Source: a virus. Taken from it: 25,575 nucleotides of DNA. The DNA lies in IMG/VR virus record IMGVR_UViG_3300042465_003864, positions 1 to 25,575 of that record; one strand, written 5' to 3'. The position numbers and the translations under genes are program-made. Shown here piece by piece: positions 14,052-22,795 of this stretch; position 1 is the first letter of the stretch; each line of letters begins with the position of its first letter. The notes below the pieces were generated by a model that saw nothing but the letters and a program-made list of their open reading frames with translations, searched no databases and was not told where the DNA came from.

Positions 14052-15883
14052 TGCAAGGCTACGAGAAGAGCAAGATCAAGATTGGTGACCGTCCAGCAGT
14101 CGAGGAGGAGCGCGAGATTTATCTGCCTGACGAGTACCTTCGTGGTGGTGCAGGTCGCAGACCGTTGGTCATCCGTGGCTTTGATCCTGATGTAGACGGG
14201 TCGATGGGCGAGTACATGTCCTACAAGAAGGGTGGTCTGCACAAGGCGGCGAAACAAGTTCGCGGTGCGGGTCGTCATGATGACACTATCTTGATCCACG
14301 TTAACCCTGATGAATTTGAACAGATGCGTAAGGCATTTGGTGACCCAATCATCAACCCAGAAACTGGTCTTCCAGAGTACGGGTTCTTCAGCAAGGTTAA
14401 GAAGGCTCTGAAGAAGATTGCTCCAATTTTAAGCATTGCAAGTCTGTTCCTGCCGATACCCGGCCTGAACACTTTGGTCTCAGGTGCGCTTGGCAAACTT
14501 GCTCCAACGCTGCTCAAAGCTGGCAGCATGGCAAACACATTGGCATCTGGTGCTATTGCTGGCGGTATCACTGGTGGAAAGAAGGGTGCAATTACTGGTG
14601 GTCTGGGTGCATTCGCATCAACGCCGGGCGTAGCACAAAGCCTTGGCAGTGTCGTGCCGGGCGTGCAGAACCCTGAGATACAGACCGCCATAGGTCGCGG
14701 CATTGCTGGCGCTGGTGGTGCTGCGTTAACAGGCAGAGACCCACTGACAGGCGCTCTGACGGCTGCTGGCGCTGGCTACGGTGCTGACCAGATCAGCAAC
14801 TCCAATTTCGTGCAGCAAGGTCTTGCTGGTAGCCCACTAATGCAGCAGGCGGCTCTAGGGGCTGCACAGGGCATGAATATCGCTGGCCAGACGGGTGGTG
14901 ACATTGGTCGAGGTGCAATCGCGGGGGGCGTGCTGGGCGGGACTATGAGCGCGGCAGATGAGGCTCTGGCAAAGTTCCGATCAGGTCAGGCAACATCTTA
15001 TGGCATTAATCAACAAGATCCACTGCAAAGAAACAGATACTTTGATCCTGCGTCAGGCAGCATGATGCCTTCTCCAATGGCTGGTGGCCCATCTGGCTTG
15101 TATAATATTGGATCGCCTGCGGCTGCGCCTACACAACTTGCGGCAGGCATAGCCCCAGCGGTCAGCAACCTGATCGACATCAACCGACCAGAAATATCGG
15201 CAGTGATCTCTCAGTTATCGCAAGTGCCTAACAAACAGGCTGCGGTACAGGCTGCAAGCATGTTGGGCGCAAACCCTGATACACGCCCTGTTTACGATGC
15301 AATGTCCAACTTCACTGCGTGCGATAACGCTCCGCACTTTGGCGCGTGTTTTGCCCAGAACTTTGGCATGTTCATGAACTCCATCAGCCAGAATGCGCCT
15401 AAGCTTTCTCAGCCTGTGATGGGCGCTAAAGTTGGCGGTCTGGCACGATACGCCGAGGGTGGGTATGTTGATGGTGATCCCACACGGTTGGCCATTGGTG
15501 GCCCCGGCGATGGACAGGATGACCTCATTCGCATGGACTTGACTGACGGAGACTTTATCATCTCTGCTGACGTTGTCAGTGCATTAGGCTCTGGCTCTAC
15601 CAGCGCGGGTGTGCGTGCGCTTGAGTCGATGGTTGGCAGCGCAGTTGGTGATCAGGAGATGGGTTCAGGATCTGACGCTGTGCCTGCCTTGGTCAGCGAT
15701 GGTGAGTTCCGCGTGCCTCGTGCGGCGGTAATGGCTCTTGGTAACGGATCGATTGAAAAAGGTTCTGAGGCTTTGTACAAGCTGATGGAAAATGTTCGCA
15801 GGTCTTACCGTAGTGCTGGGCCAAAAGACATACCGCAGAAATCAAAGTCGCCACTGCAATACATGAAGTCGAGGGCTAAATAA
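14048..15883 (+). CDS. Large Gly/Ala-rich internal virion protein with duplicated C-terminal module
   Basis: A 611-residue protein. The frame is open from 14018, but ATG 14048 overlaps the previous stop (ATGA) and is preferred; a second ATG follows immediately. Residues 1-120 are charged (DEYLRGGAGRRPLVIRGFDPD). A basic amphipathic helix with a hydrophobic stretch (SKVKKALKKIAPILSIASLF, about 117-136) precedes a long Gly/Ala-rich region (about 150-310), as in proteins that insert into membranes during DNA ejection. Near 484-527 and 538-585 two related modules follow the scheme D-x(P/R)-x-L-(T/S)DG(D/E)F-x(I/V)...V-x-ALG-x-GS...G...AL. Such modules recur in aquatic podophage structural proteins. 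Function inferred. Confidence 0.7.
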   Translation: MMQGYEKSKIKIGDRPAVEEEREIYLPDEYLRGGAGRRPLVIRGFDPDVDGSMGEYMSYKKGGLHKAAKQVRGAGRHDDTILIHVNPDEFEQMRKAFGDPIINPETGLPEYGFFSKVKKALKKIAPILSIASLFLPIPGLNTLVSGALGKLAPTLLKAGSMANTLASGAIAGGITGGKKGAITGGLGAFASTPGVAQSLGSVVPGVQNPEIQTAIGRGIAGAGGAALTGRDPLTGALTAAGAGYGADQISNSNFVQQGLAGSPLMQQAALGAAQGMNIAGQTGGDIGRGAIAGGVLGGTMSAADEALAKFRSGQATSYGINQQDPLQRNRYFDPASGSMMPSPMAGGPSGLYNIGSPAAAPTQLAAGIAPAVSNLIDINRPEISAVISQLSQVPNKQAAVQAASMLGANPDTRPVYDAMSNFTACDNAPHFGACFAQNFGMFMNSISQNAPKLSQPVMGAKVGGLARYAEGGYVDGDPTRLAIGGPGDGQDDLIRMDLTDGDFIISADVVSALGSGSTSAGVRALESMVGSAVGDQEMGSGSDAVPALVSDGEFRVPRAAVMALGNGSIEKGSEALYKLMENVRRSYRSAGPKDIPQKSKSPLQYMKSRAK

Positions 15884-17259
15884 TGTCAAGTCTCTTTGAA
15901 GGCAGTCCAAATACAATTCCCGAAGGGAGTACTACTACCGCTGGACAAACTCCGTCTTGGTATCAGGACTTGCTGTATCAGCAGATGTCGGCTGCGAAAG
16001 CTGTCGCTGACATGCCCTTTGAACCGTACTCAATGCCAAGAGTTGCAGGCCGGACACCTGACCAGACTGCGGCATATCAATCGGTACGTCAGAATATTGG
16101 CGCATGGCAACCGTCTTACGATGTGGCGATGAAAGGTACGCAGTCACTGGCCGGTGAAACGCCCGGCGTGACCTCTGGTGTGGGCTACATGCAGGCTGCT
16201 GCTGGCTACAACCCGATGCTGACACAACAGCCGTACATCAACCAGTCATCTGCTGAAATTGGTAATACGCTGCGCCAGAATGCGTTTAACGTAGCTGCAC
16301 CCCAAACCTACCAAGCGATGGGTATGTCGGGTCTTGAGACTGCTGCACCGTTTCTGATGCAGGGTAGCGCCCTTGGCTTGAACGCAGCGCAGTCCTCTGC
16401 ACCCTTGGCAAAAGAATACCTGAACCCGTACACCGATGCTGTCACAAACCAGATCGCACAGCTTGGCGCACGCAACCTTTCAGAGAACCTGCTTCCTGCG
16501 GTCTCAGATCAGTTTATCCGTGCCGGTCAGTTTGGCGGGTCTCGCATGGGCGAGTTCGGCGCAAGGGCTTTGAGAGACACGCAAGAGGCTGTATTGCGTG
16601 AACAGTCACAGGCACTGCAACAAGGCTACGGTCAGGCTCTAGGGGCATCACAGACCGATCTGGCTCGTATGCTTCAGGCAGGCAGTCAGCAGGCTCAGTT
16701 GGGTCAGACTGCTGGCGGCATGACGGCGCAGCAACAACAATTGCTGATGCAAGGCGCACAGAATCTGGCGGGTATAAGGGCGCAAGACCTTGATCGCAGC
16801 ATGCAGGGCGCACAGCAGTACGCTGGTCTCGGTCAGCAGGTTGCGGGTGCAACTCAGAACTACGGTTCAGCCTTGCAGAACATTGGTCAGGGTATTGGCA
16901 GTCTGTCGTTGAGCGAAGCCCAGAGACAGCAAAGCGCACTTGGTCAGTTGGCTGATCTTGGCACTAACCAACAGCGCATGGTTGCACAAGATGCGGCAGC
17001 GTTGGAGACGATTGGTCAGGCGCAACAGTCTCAGAAACAGCGAGAGCTTGATGCGGCTTACGAGCAGTTTCAGGAGCAGCAAAGGTATCCACAGCAGCAG
17101 CTTGATTGGTATCAGGCGCAGCTTAAAGGGACTGGTCAATATTTGCCATCTACAACGACTCAAAGCGGTTACACTACTCAAATCGGTCAGTCGCCACTTG
17201 CTCAGTTGGCGACAGGGTTTGGTACATTTGCTGGACTTCGTGAGATGGGGAGCAACTGA
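15883..17259 (+). CDS. Gln/Ala-rich ejection-type virion protein
   Basis: A 458-residue protein, mostly helical, very rich in Gln, Ala and Gly in its C-terminal half (AQQQQLLMQGAQNLAGIRAQ; QFQEQQRYPQQQLDWYQAQ). A central NPYTDAVTNQIAQLGARN (about 179-196) and FGGSRMGEFGARALRD (about 214-229) form the conserved-looking core typical of podophage injection proteins. No signal peptide. TAATG and TGATG overlaps tie it to its neighbours. It probably leaves the virion with the DNA and helps build a conduit across the periplasm; this is inference from composition and order. Confidence 0.7.
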   Translation: MSSLFEGSPNTIPEGSTTTAGQTPSWYQDLLYQQMSAAKAVADMPFEPYSMPRVAGRTPDQTAAYQSVRQNIGAWQPSYDVAMKGTQSLAGETPGVTSGVGYMQAAAGYNPMLTQQPYINQSSAEIGNTLRQNAFNVAAPQTYQAMGMSGLETAAPFLMQGSALGLNAAQSSAPLAKEYLNPYTDAVTNQIAQLGARNLSENLLPAVSDQFIRAGQFGGSRMGEFGARALRDTQEAVLREQSQALQQGYGQALGASQTDLARMLQAGSQQAQLGQTAGGMTAQQQQLLMQGAQNLAGIRAQDLDRSMQGAQQYAGLGQQVAGATQNYGSALQNIGQGIGSLSLSEAQRQQSALGQLADLGTNQQRMVAQDAAALETIGQAQQSQKQRELDAAYEQFQEQQRYPQQQLDWYQAQLKGTGQYLPSTTTQSGYTTQIGQSPLAQLATGFGTFAGLREMGSN

Positions 17260-19700
17260 TGAAATATTACGGGCCAGACGGAACAGAATATGCAAGCTTG
17301 TCAGAAGCGCAGGCTGCGGGTGTGGCTAACCCCACAACAACTAAACCTGTTGCTGCGCCAAAACCTGCGAACATACCCACTTATGGGTATGAGCTTTCGC
17401 GTCTTATGCAGCAGTACGGTGTTAACTCACCTGTGGCTCCGAGGACTAATGACCAAAGTCTGATTAACCAGTATTTCAAAAAGCTTGAAGCGCCGATGTA
17501 CCAAACGCCTTCAGGTAATGGTTTGTTTGACCAGTACTTAAATATTGGTCTGGGGAACATTGCTGCTCCGACTGGGCCTATGACGCGGTTCTTCCCCGGT
17601 CAGGCGGTTGCGCCTTCAGGCTTTCGTTATGATCCTGTGACCAACACAAATGTGAGCGTGACTGATCCAGCAGGAGCGGCATCTGGACGCATTACAACAG
17701 GCACACCGAATATTGGCGGTAACCAGTGTCCTCCGAATTTTAACTTTGATCCGGTATCAAGAAGCTGTGTTCCGACTGTAGATACAGGGCTGTTAACTGG
17801 CGGTCAGTCTCAGAGTGAGAAGCAGCCAATGCCGACCTGCCCACCCAACACAACGCTTGATCCTGTTAACCGGATTTGTGTTCCGAAGGGTTGTCCTGCT
17901 GGCTATGAAGCAGATGCCTCTGGCAACTGTGTGGCCAAGTCAATGCAGGTTCCTTGCCCACCCGGCTTCAGCCGTGATGCGACAGGCGTGTGCATACCGA
18001 TACCCACTAATGAACAACAAAAGCCATGCCCTGATGGTTCTGTCAGATCATATACTGGAGAGTGTGTGCCAGTAGTTACACCTACACCTTGCCCAAGCGG
18101 TTACGTGCGATCAGCAACTGGCGAGTGCGTACCTGACCCTGAGCAATTGGCGTTGTTTAACAAGTACTACCAAAGCCCACAGGCTGGCGAGTACGACATC
18201 TACAACGCGATGAGCAAAGGCAATTTGAGTGAAAACCTTGTGAGAGATCTTGTATCTCAACGCGGTGGAGAAAATGTCGATGAATGGCTTGCAAAAAATG
18301 TTGACCCAGATAAGACGTTCAGTGCTTACGCAATTCAGAACCTTGCAGCACAAGGCAGACCAGACGATCCTAATGTTGCGAATCGCGGTACGCAAAGCGG
18401 TGAGAACAGGGTGTTCGACCTTTACCAACAAGGTGCAATCGGTCTCAACGAAATTGAAGACGCTATGGGTAAAGAGAACGTAAAGGACTGGATGCGTGCG
18501 TATCGTCCAGACACCTATAAACAAGTTTATGGCTTTGCCAAAGGCGGCTCCGTGGGTCTTGATGGCATGATGAAAAAGTATCAAGTCGGCGGCAGCAACC
18601 GTATAACCGACTTCAACTCTATGTTGGGTCAGGCTCCTGCGGCTCGTCCTGCAATGATTGGCCAGCCACCAATGCGCGAGGACGGTCTTAACCAGATGAT
18701 GCAGCAGTACAATGTTGGTCGCACAAGTAACACGCGCCAAGATTATGATCAGGCATCTGAGAGACTGAAGCAGGCAATGATGAGCGCGTCCGAGGCAAGC
18801 CCTGTGGCTGCTGGCCCATCAAAGGCCGAGATGTACTTCCGTCTGGCTTCTGCGTTTGCCAAGCCCACACCGACTGGCAACTTCTTTGAGTCGCTGGGTA
18901 ACGCTACTGGCGAACTTGCTGCTTACAAGGGTGATGTGAGGGCGGCAGAATCTGCTGCGGCACAGCAGCGACGAGACTTGGCAATTGAGCTGGCCAAGGC
19001 TGATGTCACTCGTGCGCGTGATATTATGGAAATGGAAAGTGAGTCAGGTCTTCCAATTTCTCCTGAAGGCAAAGCTGCTTATGACGAAGGTTTAATACCG
19101 GGTACGCCTGAGTTTGCCGCAAGGGCGCGAGAGATAAAAGTACAAGCTAATTTAGCGAGAACTATGGCAACTCAATTTGCTCAAGAACGATTTGATGTTG
19201 GGCAAGATCAGTTGTCGCGGTTTGAGCAGAACTTGCTCAGAGAGTTTGAGCAAAAGGAATCAGCCGCAAGAAATGCTGCCAGCAAGGTTCGTGAGGCATT
19301 GCAGTACAATGAGACGGCCTATACTGAAAGTGTTGGTGATCAAATAAGGCAGGCTGCATCAGGTGTATTTAATCCAGACGATCCTCGTTTAGTGTTTATG
19401 AAGATAATGCAAAACGAGCTGAGTGGTAATGCTCTTGCATCGCTCAAGGCTACGTTCCCCGGTGCAATATCGAATGCTGAACGAGAGGCGTTGGATAAGT
19501 TGCAGGGTGCAATGGCAACATCCGTACAAGAGCGTACTTCAATACTTTTAAGCACGTTAGCCACGTTGCTGGATGGCGTTGAAAGTGCAAGACAGGGCAT
19601 TCAGGATGTGCGTGATCGCAAGTATCGAGATGTAAATGCTGGCAGCTCTATTGGTGTGCCTGAAGCGACAACTGAATTAGTTGAGGAGACTTTGCCATGA
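17259..19700 (+). CDS. Large internal virion protein with six Cys-pair repeats
   Basis: An 813-residue protein in the ejection cluster. Residues about 155-292 hold six tandem units of the form C-P-x-(G/N)-x5-7-(D/S)-x-x-(G/R)-x-C-(V/I)-P, for example CPPGFSRDATGVCIP and CPSGYVRSATGECVP, each with two cysteines. A short motif L-x-x-(L/M)-M-x-x-Y-x-V recurs three times (LSRLMQQYGV about 46-55, LDGMMKKYQVGG about 433, LNQMMQQYNVGR about 479). The C-terminal third (about 500-800) is helical and charged. The Cys units resemble extracellular disulfide-bonded repeats and are unexpected in a protein stored in a capsid. ATG overlaps the previous stop; ATGA overlap with the next gene. Confidence 0.7.
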   Translation: MKYYGPDGTEYASLSEAQAAGVANPTTTKPVAAPKPANIPTYGYELSRLMQQYGVNSPVAPRTNDQSLINQYFKKLEAPMYQTPSGNGLFDQYLNIGLGNIAAPTGPMTRFFPGQAVAPSGFRYDPVTNTNVSVTDPAGAASGRITTGTPNIGGNQCPPNFNFDPVSRSCVPTVDTGLLTGGQSQSEKQPMPTCPPNTTLDPVNRICVPKGCPAGYEADASGNCVAKSMQVPCPPGFSRDATGVCIPIPTNEQQKPCPDGSVRSYTGECVPVVTPTPCPSGYVRSATGECVPDPEQLALFNKYYQSPQAGEYDIYNAMSKGNLSENLVRDLVSQRGGENVDEWLAKNVDPDKTFSAYAIQNLAAQGRPDDPNVANRGTQSGENRVFDLYQQGAIGLNEIEDAMGKENVKDWMRAYRPDTYKQVYGFAKGGSVGLDGMMKKYQVGGSNRITDFNSMLGQAPAARPAMIGQPPMREDGLNQMMQQYNVGRTSNTRQDYDQASERLKQAMMSASEASPVAAGPSKAEMYFRLASAFAKPTPTGNFFESLGNATGELAAYKGDVRAAESAAAQQRRDLAIELAKADVTRARDIMEMESESGLPISPEGKAAYDEGLIPGTPEFAARAREIKVQANLARTMATQFAQERFDVGQDQLSRFEQNLLREFEQKESAARNAASKVREALQYNETAYTESVGDQIRQAASGVFNPDDPRLVFMKIMQNELSGNALASLKATFPGAISNAEREALDKLQGAMATSVQERTSILLSTLATLLDGVESARQGIQDVRDRKYRDVNAGSSIGVPEATTELVEETLP

Positions 19701-21682
19701 AAAATTTTGCACGCGCAGCTCTTGGGCAAGGTCTTGCATTAGGGTTTGGTGATGAGCTTGAAGCAAGAATCAGATCAATAGGCCCACAAGACTACGATAC
19801 GCTGGTAAACCAGATACGAGAGCAGAACCAGCAATACTATCAAGACAGTCCTAAAACGGCACTTGCTGCTGAGATTGCTGGCGGCATACTGCCATCTGCG
19901 CTTGCGTACTTTACACCTGCTGCACCAGTGGCAGGGGTAAAAAACTTGGGAACCCTGAACAAGCTGAGACAGTATTACCAAGCGCAAAAAGAAGCGCAGG
20001 CACTAAGAACCTTGCCACAGACAATTGGCAGGGCAACTGTGGCAGGCGGGACAACAGGAGCAATTGCTGGGGCTGGCGCGGCAGAGGGTAACTTTGTGGA
20101 GCGACTGCCAGAGGCTGCAACTGGCGCTGTGATTGGCGCTCCGGTATCGGCTGCAATGCCTCTTGGTGGGTTGGCGGCTGGCTCTTTATTCCGACGACTG
20201 GCTGAAATAAATCCATCTCCTGAAAGGGCTGAAGCTGCTGCTGCGCGGCACATCTACAGAAACTTGGGTAATGATGTTGAGCCAAACGATTTAACGTACC
20301 TGATGGAGATGGACAGGCGGTTGGATGCCGACTCTATGCTTGCAAATGCAAGTCCGAGGCTGACTGCTCAGGCAGAAATGTTGGCAGCAAGGCCGGGCGA
20401 TTCCTCAGAAATTATTGAAGATGCGTTTACTCGTCAGCTAAGGGGTGCGCGAGGTAACGTGCAGCGCACGCTTGATACCAATCTTGGTGACAAGAACTTT
20501 TTCACTGAGCAAGACAGAATGATAACAAACATGCGGCAAAATGCTGCGCCCTTGTATCGAGCAGCCTATGATGTTGGCGAGGTTACTGATCCAGAGGTAT
20601 TGAAATTTATACAGGGGGCATTTAACCCTGATGTTGGGCCACCCACATCGATAAGCCGTTACCCGCAGTTTACACGGGCGGCAGATGAAGTCAGGGCTAT
20701 GGCAGCAGCCGAGGGGAAAATACTAGATCTAAGTGTGCCAACCGTTGAGAATCTTGATCACATCAAGAGAGGACTTGATTCCTTAATTGAAAAAGAAACT
20801 GACACATTCGGAAAAGTAAGTCCGCTTGGCAAAGTTTACATAGAGCAAAAAAACAACTTCCTCACTGCACTTGATACTGCTGTTCCAGAGTATGGGGCGG
20901 CAAGAAGAGCCTACGCTGGCGATGCAGAGGTTAAGAAGGCGCTGGAACGTGGCTACAAAGAGTTTGATGAGCTGCGCGGCCCTCAGATTGAGAATATGGT
21001 TCAGACAATGTCTAACGCTGAAAAAGAGGCGTTTAAGAATGGCGTAGCATCGCGACTCTACTACGATGTAAACACACCAGATCAGGACAGAAACTTTGCT
21101 CGGATGTTTGCAAACAGTCCAAATATGCTGGAAAAGCTAAAACCACTTTTTGACAACCCGTTAGAGTTTGAAGTGTTTGAAGCGGCAATGAAGCGGCAGT
21201 CTGAGATATTCCAGCAAAGTGCTAGAGCCATCAGAGGTTCTCCCACCGCCAGACGACAGGCAGCAGTAGAAAGCTTTGAGAACGATCCTTACGCAAACGC
21301 TTTGTTGAGTCTTGGCGCTGACGCTTCTCTGGGCAACATGGTTTTAAGATTCTTCCAGAACACTAAAGTGTCTGACCCCGTTGCAAAAAGGATGGCAGAG
21401 ATGTTAACGGCTGGCACGCCTGAAGAAATTGCTGCCGTGGTAACTGCGCTGGAGAATTACGGTAGCGGAAGGGTTGCGCGAACGTGGGCGGCAGATCAAA
21501 TGTCAACCGCTGCATCTACTTCTGCGCGTAATGCACTTATTGAAAACTACGATACAAGCCAAATGCTTCCAGAAGAAAGAACGCAGGAGGCTTTGGATCG
21601 CGCACAGGGTCTACTTGGCGAACGGCGAGAGTTGTCTCAAGATGAGGTCTTGGAAAGAGCATTAAGGCTGCTCGACCAATAA
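19697..21682 (+). CDS. Large internal virion (ejection) protein
   Basis: A 661-residue protein, last of the plus-strand virion block. The N-terminus (FARAALGQGLALGFGDELEA) and a Gly/Ala-rich region at about 85-180 (GRATVAGGTTGAIAGAGAAE; GAVIGAPVSAAMPLGGLAAG) are of the type found in podovirus injection proteins that enter membranes. The remainder (about 190-661) is helical and charged (LRGARGNVQRTLDTNLGDK; FENDPYANALLSLGADASLG). No lytic transglycosylase or peptidase motif is visible. The ATG overlaps the preceding stop. Its stop lies within the tail of the convergent terminator hairpin. Confidence 0.7.
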   Translation: MKNFARAALGQGLALGFGDELEARIRSIGPQDYDTLVNQIREQNQQYYQDSPKTALAAEIAGGILPSALAYFTPAAPVAGVKNLGTLNKLRQYYQAQKEAQALRTLPQTIGRATVAGGTTGAIAGAGAAEGNFVERLPEAATGAVIGAPVSAAMPLGGLAAGSLFRRLAEINPSPERAEAAAARHIYRNLGNDVEPNDLTYLMEMDRRLDADSMLANASPRLTAQAEMLAARPGDSSEIIEDAFTRQLRGARGNVQRTLDTNLGDKNFFTEQDRMITNMRQNAAPLYRAAYDVGEVTDPEVLKFIQGAFNPDVGPPTSISRYPQFTRAADEVRAMAAAEGKILDLSVPTVENLDHIKRGLDSLIEKETDTFGKVSPLGKVYIEQKNNFLTALDTAVPEYGAARRAYAGDAEVKKALERGYKEFDELRGPQIENMVQTMSNAEKEAFKNGVASRLYYDVNTPDQDRNFARMFANSPNMLEKLKPLFDNPLEFEVFEAAMKRQSEIFQQSARAIRGSPTARRQAAVESFENDPYANALLSLGADASLGNMVLRFFQNTKVSDPVAKRMAEMLTAGTPEEIAAVVTALENYGSGRVARTWAADQMSTAASTSARNALIENYDTSQMLPEERTQEALDRAQGLLGERRELSQDEVLERALRLLDQ

Positions 21683-21719
21683 AATGCACGACACTTCCCG
21701 CGAGTGCGGCGGCTGTCGT
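21678..21719 (-). terminator. Intrinsic terminator of the minus-strand operon
   Basis: A hairpin spans 21688-21719: outer stem ACGACA/TGTCGT (6 bp), two G-T pairs flanked by C-C mismatches, inner stem CCGC/GCGG and loop GAGT. Read on the minus strand it is followed after three bases by TTTTATT. It lies 16 bases beyond the last minus-strand gene, in the convergent gap. On the plus strand no T-run follows, so it would be weaker there. Confidence 0.55.
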
Positions 21720-21735
21720 CACCGTTGCCTGTGCA

Positions 21736-21933
21736 TCAATGGAGCGTGGCTCTCATGTGCAGGCTTTTGGGCGATTCTAAGTTGGCTATTAATGCCTTAG
21801 CCTCTAAACAGGCTCTGTAAGCTCGCTGGTGAGCCGTAAGCGTTAGGTCGGCACATACTACTATGATTGCGCCTTGCTCGTGTGGGGCGCAGCATAGGAC
21901 GGCTCCTGATGGGTATTTAACGAATCGCATCAT
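21736..21933 (-). CDS. 65-residue hypothetical protein
   Basis: Last gene of the minus operon (MMRFVKYPSGAVLCCAPHEQ...). It contains a CC pair and a hydrophobic strand (AIIVVCADLTLTA), then a helix (HQRAYRACLEAKALIANLE). The ATGATG start overlaps the previous stop by ATGA, and AAAAGG lies upstream. Not recognised. A coupled start and the terminator just downstream support it as a real gene. Confidence 0.6.
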   Translation of the reverse strand: MMRFVKYPSGAVLCCAPHEQGAIIVVCADLTLTAHQRAYRACLEAKALIANLESPKSLHMRATLH

Positions 21934-22232
21934 CGTGGCCTTTTCTTGTGGAATTCAAGATTGTCGTCAATGTAAAAACCCGCAGGCATTTTGTTAGTCG
22001 CATCCAAACTAACTGACTCGCCTCGCTTTCTAACATCGATCTGGCCACCAGCCTCAAAGAACTTCTTGATGTCTTCGTCGATCTGTTTGCGAATATCATT
22101 TTCCATTGCTTCCTCCAGTTTTCTTTTAAGCACACTGATCTCTATGTTTAGCTTTGTTGGATCTCGCGCAACTGTAGCCTGCCACTCTTTTTCATCAATC
22201 GCGTACCGCAAAAAATCATTGTCTAATAACAT
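21930..22232 (-). CDS. 100-residue helical protein with IKKFFEAGGQI motif
   Basis: A charged, helical protein (MLLDNDFLRYAIDEKEW...). A coiled-coil-like stretch, LNIEISVLKRKLEEAMENDI (about 28-47), is followed by IDEDIKKFFEAGGQIDV (about 51-67) and a basic tail ending HKKRPR. The IKK(F/Y)(F/L)xAG(G/K)QI motif recurs in the 68-residue protein at 23007-23213, suggesting related folds. The ATG overlaps the TAA of the 45-residue gene. No known function; regulator or small adaptor are guesses. Confidence 0.7.
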   Translation of the reverse strand: MLLDNDFLRYAIDEKEWQATVARDPTKLNIEISVLKRKLEEAMENDIRKQIDEDIKKFFEAGGQIDVRKRGESVSLDATNKMPAGFYIDDNLEFHKKRPR

Positions 22233-22369
22233 TACTGTCTGCTGTACAACACAACAAAAATAGTAACTACAAGAACAATGATTGTACCGCAGATGATCAT
22301 TGCCTCACGCAGCATTTTCTTGGCTTCAGCTTCGTGCTTTTCTCTAAGCTTGGTTACTGTGTCTTTCAT
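22232..22369 (-). CDS. 45-residue single-TM protein
   Basis: ATG 22369 has an excellent AAAGGAGAG site and opens a 45-residue frame. A charged N-terminal helix (KDTVTKLREKHEAEAKKMLR) is followed by one membrane segment (about 24-42, MIICGTIIVLVVTIFVVLY). It overlaps the 3' end of the previous gene by 26 bases and the next start by TAATG. Probably an inner-membrane protein with its charged end in the cytoplasm. Role unknown. Confidence 0.65.
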   Translation of the reverse strand: MKDTVTKLREKHEAEAKKMLREAMIICGTIIVLVVTIFVVLYSRQ

Positions 22370-22589
22370 AACTCTCCTTTAGTGCGGACTGTAGTGCCGC
22401 GTCTTTTATCTTGGCACTGATTGCTTTGCTTATAAGAAATGTTTCCTGAATACTAAGGGCGGCAAAAAGTTCAGTGCTTTCGTCAGCCCACAGGTGAATT
22501 ACTATTGTGGGTTCTTTGAGTTTAGTCTGATATTTATTAGCCGCAGACAGTGTTTTAAAAGATTTTAAAAATGTAATTGTGTCTGTCAT
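22344..22589 (-). CDS. 81-residue hypothetical protein
   Basis: A soluble protein (MTDTITFLKSFKTLSAANKY...) with a strand-rich middle (EPTIVIHLWADESTELFAAL) and helical C-terminus. GGAGG lies 8 bases upstream of the ATG, which overlaps the zinc-finger stop (ATGA). Not recognised. Confidence 0.65.
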   Translation of the reverse strand: MTDTITFLKSFKTLSAANKYQTKLKEPTIVIHLWADESTELFAALSIQETFLISKAISAKIKDAALQSALKESYERHSNQA

Positions 22590-22795
22590 GCTTCAGTCCT
22601 CCCCGGCATTCCCCACCAAGTACCGTTTGAACCATGTTTAATCTCCATGCCTGTTGAGCTAGGAGCAACGCAAACCCGTTCCCCATGCGTACCCACACGG
22701 TGTCTGTCAAAGTTGCTTAAAGTGCTGAATACCTCTTTGCAAGTAGGACACATGCATCGCTTGTTTGTTAACCTTGCTGATGTCATTGGACTCAT
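22586..22795 (-). CDS. Classical C2H2 zinc-finger protein
   Basis: A 69-residue protein with one finger, CPTCKEVFSTLSNFDRHRVGTH, whose ligands are C16, C19, H32 and H37: C-x2-C-x3-F-x5-F-x2-H-x4-H, the eukaryote-type C2H2 layout with Phe for the usual Leu. A segment ending NGTWWGMPG follows. The frame extends upstream to 22828, but ATG 22795 has GAGGTGA just upstream and overlaps the previous stop (ATGA), so it is preferred. Small proteins with an FDRHR-type finger occur in other phages; they may bind nucleic acid or protein. Target unknown. Confidence 0.75.
   Translation of the reverse strand: MSPMTSARLTNKRCMCPTCKEVFSTLSNFDRHRVGTHGERVCVAPSSTGMEIKHGSNGTWWGMPGRTEA

Noticed and set aside
21684-21800. 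A 38-residue Cys-rich plus-strand frame (MHDTSRECGGCRHRCLC...) just after the last virion gene
   Set aside because: It lacks a good ribosome site, contains the terminator hairpin and overlaps the better supported 65-residue minus-strand gene. It cannot be fully excluded because of its C-x2-C pattern.
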